Assembly (NCBI GenBank): GCA_001643675.2
Contig: LSRY02000001.1
Location: 615,501 to 679,500 of the forward strand
Direction of reading: 5' to 3'
Source: Monocercomonoides exilis
Taxonomy: Eukaryota; Preaxostyla; Oxymonadida; Polymastigidae
Length of the DNA: 64,000 nucleotides
The translations under genes were made by a program, and so were the position numbers. Shown here one piece after another: positions 60,072 to 64,000 of the stretch. The notes beneath the pieces were generated by a model. The model did no database searches. It had not been told where the DNA came from and saw only the letters and a program-made list of their open reading frames with translations. The stretch's first letter is position 1; every line of letters starts with the position of its first letter.

Positions 60072-62982
60072 TTAGTCCACATCATCAAAATCTGTGGTCA
60101 ATTTCTTCTCTGACTGGACTTCTTCTATCAGCAACTTCTTCTTTTGTTGAGAAGAAGCAGATGAAGATGCAGACGCAGAAGCTGAAGCAGAAGAAGACGC
60201 TTTGTTGCTTGTAACTTCTTTGATTGCATCGACTTCTTCATCATCGTCTATATCTTCTATCTTTGCCTTGTGTGGTTTTTGCTTCTCTTCCTTCTCTTTC
60301 ATTTGACGTTCTTCTTTCTCTTTTTCCTCTTTCAGCTTATCGCACTCCAACTTGTGTATTTTCCAATGTTTTCTTTGGCAGTCAACGGAGCAATAAAACA
60401 CACTTCGGCACTTCGAACACCTGTTTTGTGCTTTTTTCCCGCAAAAGCCGCATTTTGAGCCAGATGACACTTCAGAATAGAATGACTGGGTGTAAAGGGA
60501 GGAGATGCTATTGGAAATAAAGAAAGAAAGAAAGAAAAGAAAGAAGGAAAGGAAAGGAAAAGGAAAGGAAAAGGAAAGGAAAAGGAAAGGAAAAGGAAAG
60601 GAAAGGAAAGGAAAGGAAAGGAAAGGTGAAAAAATTGAATATTTCGATTTTTTGCATCAATTTTGATTTCACACCTTTCCATTTCCTTCATCAGCTCAGC
60701 ACGAGAAAGATTAAAAATGGTTTTTTCCTGTTCCTTTGCAATTGCATCCCAGTTCTGTCCTCTCATCAGGCTTTCTCTCATGTCCGAGACCTGAATTCAT
60801 AGCAGACGAATATCATAATACATAACAAAGAAAAAGTGAGTGGAAGAAAAAGAAAAGAAAAGAAAAGAAAAGAAAAGAAAAGAAAAGAAAAGAAAAGAAA
60901 AGAAAAGAAAAGAAAAGAAAAGAAAAGAAAAGAAATTTTTTCTTAAAAAGTTTGTAATAATTCTTCAAAAACAAAATGCCCAAAAAGAAATCCTTATTTG
61001 AAATTATCAATAGTTCGTGTCTCTCTCTTCTTCAAACAATTTGGATTCTCATAAACTCTTTTGAACCTTCGGGCTCTGGCAACTGTGCGAATCCAATAGA
61101 AAGAACAACACTTTGCAGTGTTTTCAGAGGCGGAATCTGGTCAATCAATACTTCGGTCAAGAAAGGTATCAACTATAAAAAGGCAAAAAATATGAATGAA
61201 TTAATAAATATGGTCGAAATGAACAGTTCAGAAAAATATAAGATGTGAATCAGTTAACTTTATAAGCAATCAACAAATAAATAGGAACAGCCTTCATTTG
61301 TTATTGTCAATTTAGATCTCTCTCTCCCTCCCTCTCTTTCTTTCTTTCTCTCCCTCTCTCTCATTTTTTTTTCTATGAAAATATAAGTTTCCAAACTTTT
61401 TTCACTTTCTCTTTTTTCTCTTGGTCAAAGCGATATTTCCTCTGGCATTCACCGTTTGTGAGAAGGCAATACAGCGACAGCCAGACTTGCGCTTCAATTT
61501 TTGTCACTTTTTGTTTGTCAGCTGGTGGAACATTCTCCCAACGAAGGTCTATTTAACAAGGGAAAAAAGGAAATAAAAATTAAAAATGTATTCAAATATT
61601 AAAAAACAACATATGTTAAAATTAAATGAACAAAAAAAAATTAAACATATCGAAAATATATTGCAAAATATAAACCTTCGAATTTAACTGTTTTGCTTCC
61701 CTTCGTCCTTATCCAAGGCTTTTTTAGAATCAATTCGATTAAAAGAGTTATAATATCTTACATAGCAAAATAAAGTCCGATTTCAGAATTTGTATTCATA
61801 ACAATCAAAATAGAATTATAAAATTGAAAATATGCAATTTAAGAATTTGCGGAAATCATAGCTTTCAAATCAATAAAAATTAAAATGTATTGAAAAAAAT
61901 GAAATGAAATATTATAGATTCTTTTTTCGCTTTTTCTTTTTCTAAGTTTTTTTTTTCTTTTTCATTTTGATGGTCAATTTCAACTGTTTTCAAAAAAGAT
62001 CTGTTTAGCAAACCTCCATTAACTAAAAATGCATCGCCAACTCCCAATGAGCATTCCGTCAGGTACTCTGAAAGAAAACGTGTAATATTAATTGCACTCA
62101 TTGCAATTCTAAATGAAAGCTCAGCATTTTGATCCGCAAGAGTCTTGAAAAGTGTGCCACAAAAAGAAAAAAGATGTGTGAAGAAATGCTTTCATACTTC
62201 GCTGGCACTCATTTTTGCTTCTTTTCCGATATCCTTCACTGGCCATTCCGAGCATGGCCTAAAAAAAGGAATTGGAAAGGTAAAACAAATAATTCAAATA
62301 ATAAATATGTAAAAATCAAAATATTTTAACGACTTTTAAATATTAAGTCATACTCCGAAAGAAGCATTGCAATTTTTCTGTGGCAATATTCAGCTAATTC
62401 GGCAAGTGAATCGCCAGTGGACAATGCAACATCTTTATGAAAATACATAACCTCCAAAAGATTTAAAAGTACGGCTTCGTTAAAAAGCTAAAAAAAAAAA
62501 TTGTTTAGGATAAAATTAAAAAACTTGTATTCAGTACAAATATTTCTTTCAAACAATAAGATAAGGCTTTGCCGATTTTTCATAAGCAGAAGGTGAAAGC
62601 TTTGGGAAAACTCGAGTTTTCCATATTTCAACTGCTAAGAGATTTTGAATTAGAACTGATATCTAATGTTTACATCAGTTAATCAAGGAAATATGCGAAA
62701 AATGAAATAAATTACCTTTTCTGGAAATGATAAAAAGCTTTGCACAACAAATTCATCTATATTGTATAAAACGCAATGGTGAGCTTGAGCGTTAATTTTT
62801 TCAATAATTTGATGTTGTTTCATCCATCTTTTTTTAATTATTATAATAATAAAGAATGTCGAATTAATTTGATTAATCAATGATAATCATCACCTTGAAG
62901 AGCCAACAATTTTTATTGAATCAACAGGTATCAACTCTTTTATATAAGCCTCGCACTCCATCGGAGTTAATCCATCTGACAT
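60072..62982 (-). CDS. ZMYND10: ZMYND10 (BLU) axonemal dynein assembly factor
   Basis: Eleven exons: 62894-62982, 62716-62827, 62555-62662, 62354-62487, 62198-62258, 62014-62143, 61676-61756, 61397-61548, 61038-61172, 60675-60790 and 60072-60507. All are in phase and give 517 residues (human about 440). Family landmarks in order are '[11 protein letters not shown]', '[12 protein letters not shown]', '[11 protein letters not shown]', '[15 protein letters not shown]', '[15 protein letters not shown]', '[11 protein letters not shown]' and '[11 protein letters not shown]'. The C-terminal MYND finger follows as [21 protein letters not shown]...C...HKLEC. In animals and ciliates-bearing lineages ZMYND10 works in the cytoplasm with LRRC6 (DNAAF11) and chaperones to preassemble axonemal dynein arms. 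Its presence implies a motile flagellum. The tail after the finger is Lys/Glu-rich and then Ala/Ser-rich. Two introns carry long purine repeats on the plus strand. Confidence 0.93.
60521..60626. repeat. AAAGG/AAAG simple repeat in a ZMYND10 intron
   Basis: About 105 bp of GAAAGAAAG then GGAAA units within the intron 60508-60674. In the transcript it is CCUUU-rich and starts about 13 bases upstream of the acceptor. Confidence 0.9.
60850..60935. repeat. (AAAAG)n simple repeat in a ZMYND10 intron
   Basis: About 17 perfect AAAAG units in the intron 60791-61037, that is (CUUUU)n in the transcript. Confidence 0.92.
61317..61372. repeat. CT-rich simple repeat in a ZMYND10 intron
   Basis: CTCTCC/CTTT-rich on the plus strand near the donor side of the intron 61173-61396. 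It is purine-rich in the transcript, opposite to the other intronic repeats. Confidence 0.8.
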
Positions 62983-63475
62983 TTTTTCGTATTTTTAAAT
63001 ATGGGGCAAAAAAAGAAAAGAATCAAACTTTGGGGCATTAAATTATTGATAATCACAATGACATCCGCAGATTACGTAATGATGATAGTTCTGTCTTGAT
63101 TCAATAAAGTTTGATGAAACAAACCATCTTTTTAATGCTTTCAAAACATAATTTTTATGCTTTCATCGAATTTACTGATCCAATTATTAAAGAAGTTCTT
63201 CCTTATTTCTGAACTAACATATTATTTATAATTGTTCGAATTAAAACTCTTTCCTGTTGAAAAAATCAGAAAATAAAGGTTTTAATTTTTCCTTTTCTTA
63301 TTTCAATTTTTAGAACTGCAGAAATATCAAAATTTCACCAATAAATAATAATATTGGCTGATATTATTTAAATAAAATATTTTGCTGTTGTGATTCGTTC
63401 CTTGTTATTTTAAAATAATGATATCATAAATTTAACCTTCGTTTGAAAAACTGACTTTATTTAAATGATAACGTT
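62983..63475. other. intergenic DNA upstream of ZMYND10
   Basis: About 490 bp, AT-rich, presumably with the ZMYND10 promoter. No gene or repeat recognised. Confidence 0.45.
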
Positions 63476-63833
63476 CAGTTCGTGCAAAAAATACAGGACA
63501 AGATCGATATCTCAATAACCGCAAGAAGTCAAATTTTGCTAATTTTCCTCAAAATATGTCTCATCACCACAAACTCATGTGACACACAAGACTTTCATAA
63601 CTTCCTCGTTTGAGCTCAGAAAAATTTATTATTAAAATCTCGTAGAAACTCAAAATCCTATTTCTCAGAGATTTCGATATAAATTTTTTCTGAGCATAAA
63701 CGAGGAATTTATTATAGTTTTGTTTGTCACGTGAGTTTGTGTTGATGAGATATATTTTGAGGTAAATTAGCAAATTTTGACTTCTTGCGGTTATTGAGAT
63801 ATCGATCTTGTCCGGTATTTTTTGCGCAAACTG
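63476..63833. mobile_element. near-perfect foldback element with CCGGACA tips
   Basis: Two arms of about 178 bp are inverted copies at roughly 85-90 percent identity by eye. Each starts CAGTT[C/T]G[T/C]GCAAAAAATAC, continues GGACAAGATCGATATCTCAA and TAACCGCAAGAAGTC, and runs almost to the centre near 63655. The right end is followed by TA; the left flank reads TT. CAGT termini next to TA resemble Tc1/mariner ends, which is an inference. No coding capacity. Confidence 0.82.
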
Positions 63834-64000
63834 TATCCGAAACAAAAAATTTTTAAAAAATTTACCTGTTTTGTTTCTAAATAAAAAAAAATTCTTTTGG
63901 ATATTATATTTTTATTATCAAAAACGATTCAATATATTTCTTTGAGGATTTTTATACGAACTTGGAAAAGTTTTTTCTTAATTTTTACAAAATTATTTTT
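63834..64000. other. AT-rich DNA at the window edge
   Basis: No feature seen in the last 167 bp. Confidence 0.5.

Noticed and set aside
1-64000. tRNA genes and CRISPR arrays
   Set aside because: I looked for tRNA B-box-like TTCGA contexts and for regularly spaced repeats. The TTCGA hits fall in coding or repeat DNA without acceptor stems, and all repeats seen are microsatellites or inverted elements.

Overview
The window is nuclear DNA of an intron-rich, AT-rich, flagellated protist. Spliceosomal introns (44 GT-AG and one GC-AG in the gene models built here) interrupt most genes, and donors often read GTNTGN. Coding regions carry long serine, glutamate/lysine and asparagine tracts. A surface-protein family with parallel beta-helix repeats, one transmembrane helix and a kinase-like tail is also present. 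That combination is typical of Preaxostyla/oxymonads such as Monocercomonoides or Blattamonas; the placement is an inference, not a database result. All three stop codons terminate genes or decayed copies, so the standard code is assumed.

Layout, left to right. 0-2.4 kb: a decayed beta-helix surface-protein gene (-). 2.5-4.5: WDR70-type WD40 protein (+). 5.0-7.5: DHHC palmitoyltransferase (-), head to head with a MYND-finger protein (+, 7.6-10.9). 11.2-14.7 and 15.1-18.7: two long unrecognised proteins (+). 19.7-26.8: a giant cyclic-nucleotide phosphodiesterase (-). 27.0-28.4: an ELMO-domain protein (-). 28.4-35.3: gene-poor DNA with inverted-repeat elements, one of which encloses a second copy of part of the 0-2 kb surface gene. 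35.3-40.2: ABCC-type transporter (-). 40.7-53.8: surface-protein territory, with one nearly complete 9.2-kb beta-helix receptor carrying a frameshift, flanked by relics. 52.7-55.8: more inverted-repeat DNA, including an MITE with intact TIRs and a TA target duplication. 56.1-59.7: DHX35-like helicase (+). 60.1-63.0: ZMYND10 (-). 63.5-63.8: a nearly perfect foldback element.

The housekeeping genes serve RNA processing or chromatin (DHX35, WDR70), lipid modification and small-GTPase control (DHHC, ELMO), cyclic nucleotide signalling (PDE), export (ABCC) and flagellar dynein assembly (ZMYND10). ZMYND10 implies motile flagella. They are interspersed with a fast-evolving surface receptor family and with small non-autonomous transposons. 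Intron load is uneven: DHHC, ELMO, DHX35 and ZMYND10 have 7-10 introns each, while the ABC transporter, PDE and receptor have none or one.

The most unusual material is the surface family (a receptor whose intracellular domain keeps only C-lobe kinase landmarks, plus several partial copies) and the three or four families of inverted-repeat elements, one of which may have captured a piece of that family. No tRNA, rRNA or CRISPR array was recognised. Exon boundaries were placed by eye from reading frame, splice-site consensus and family knowledge.
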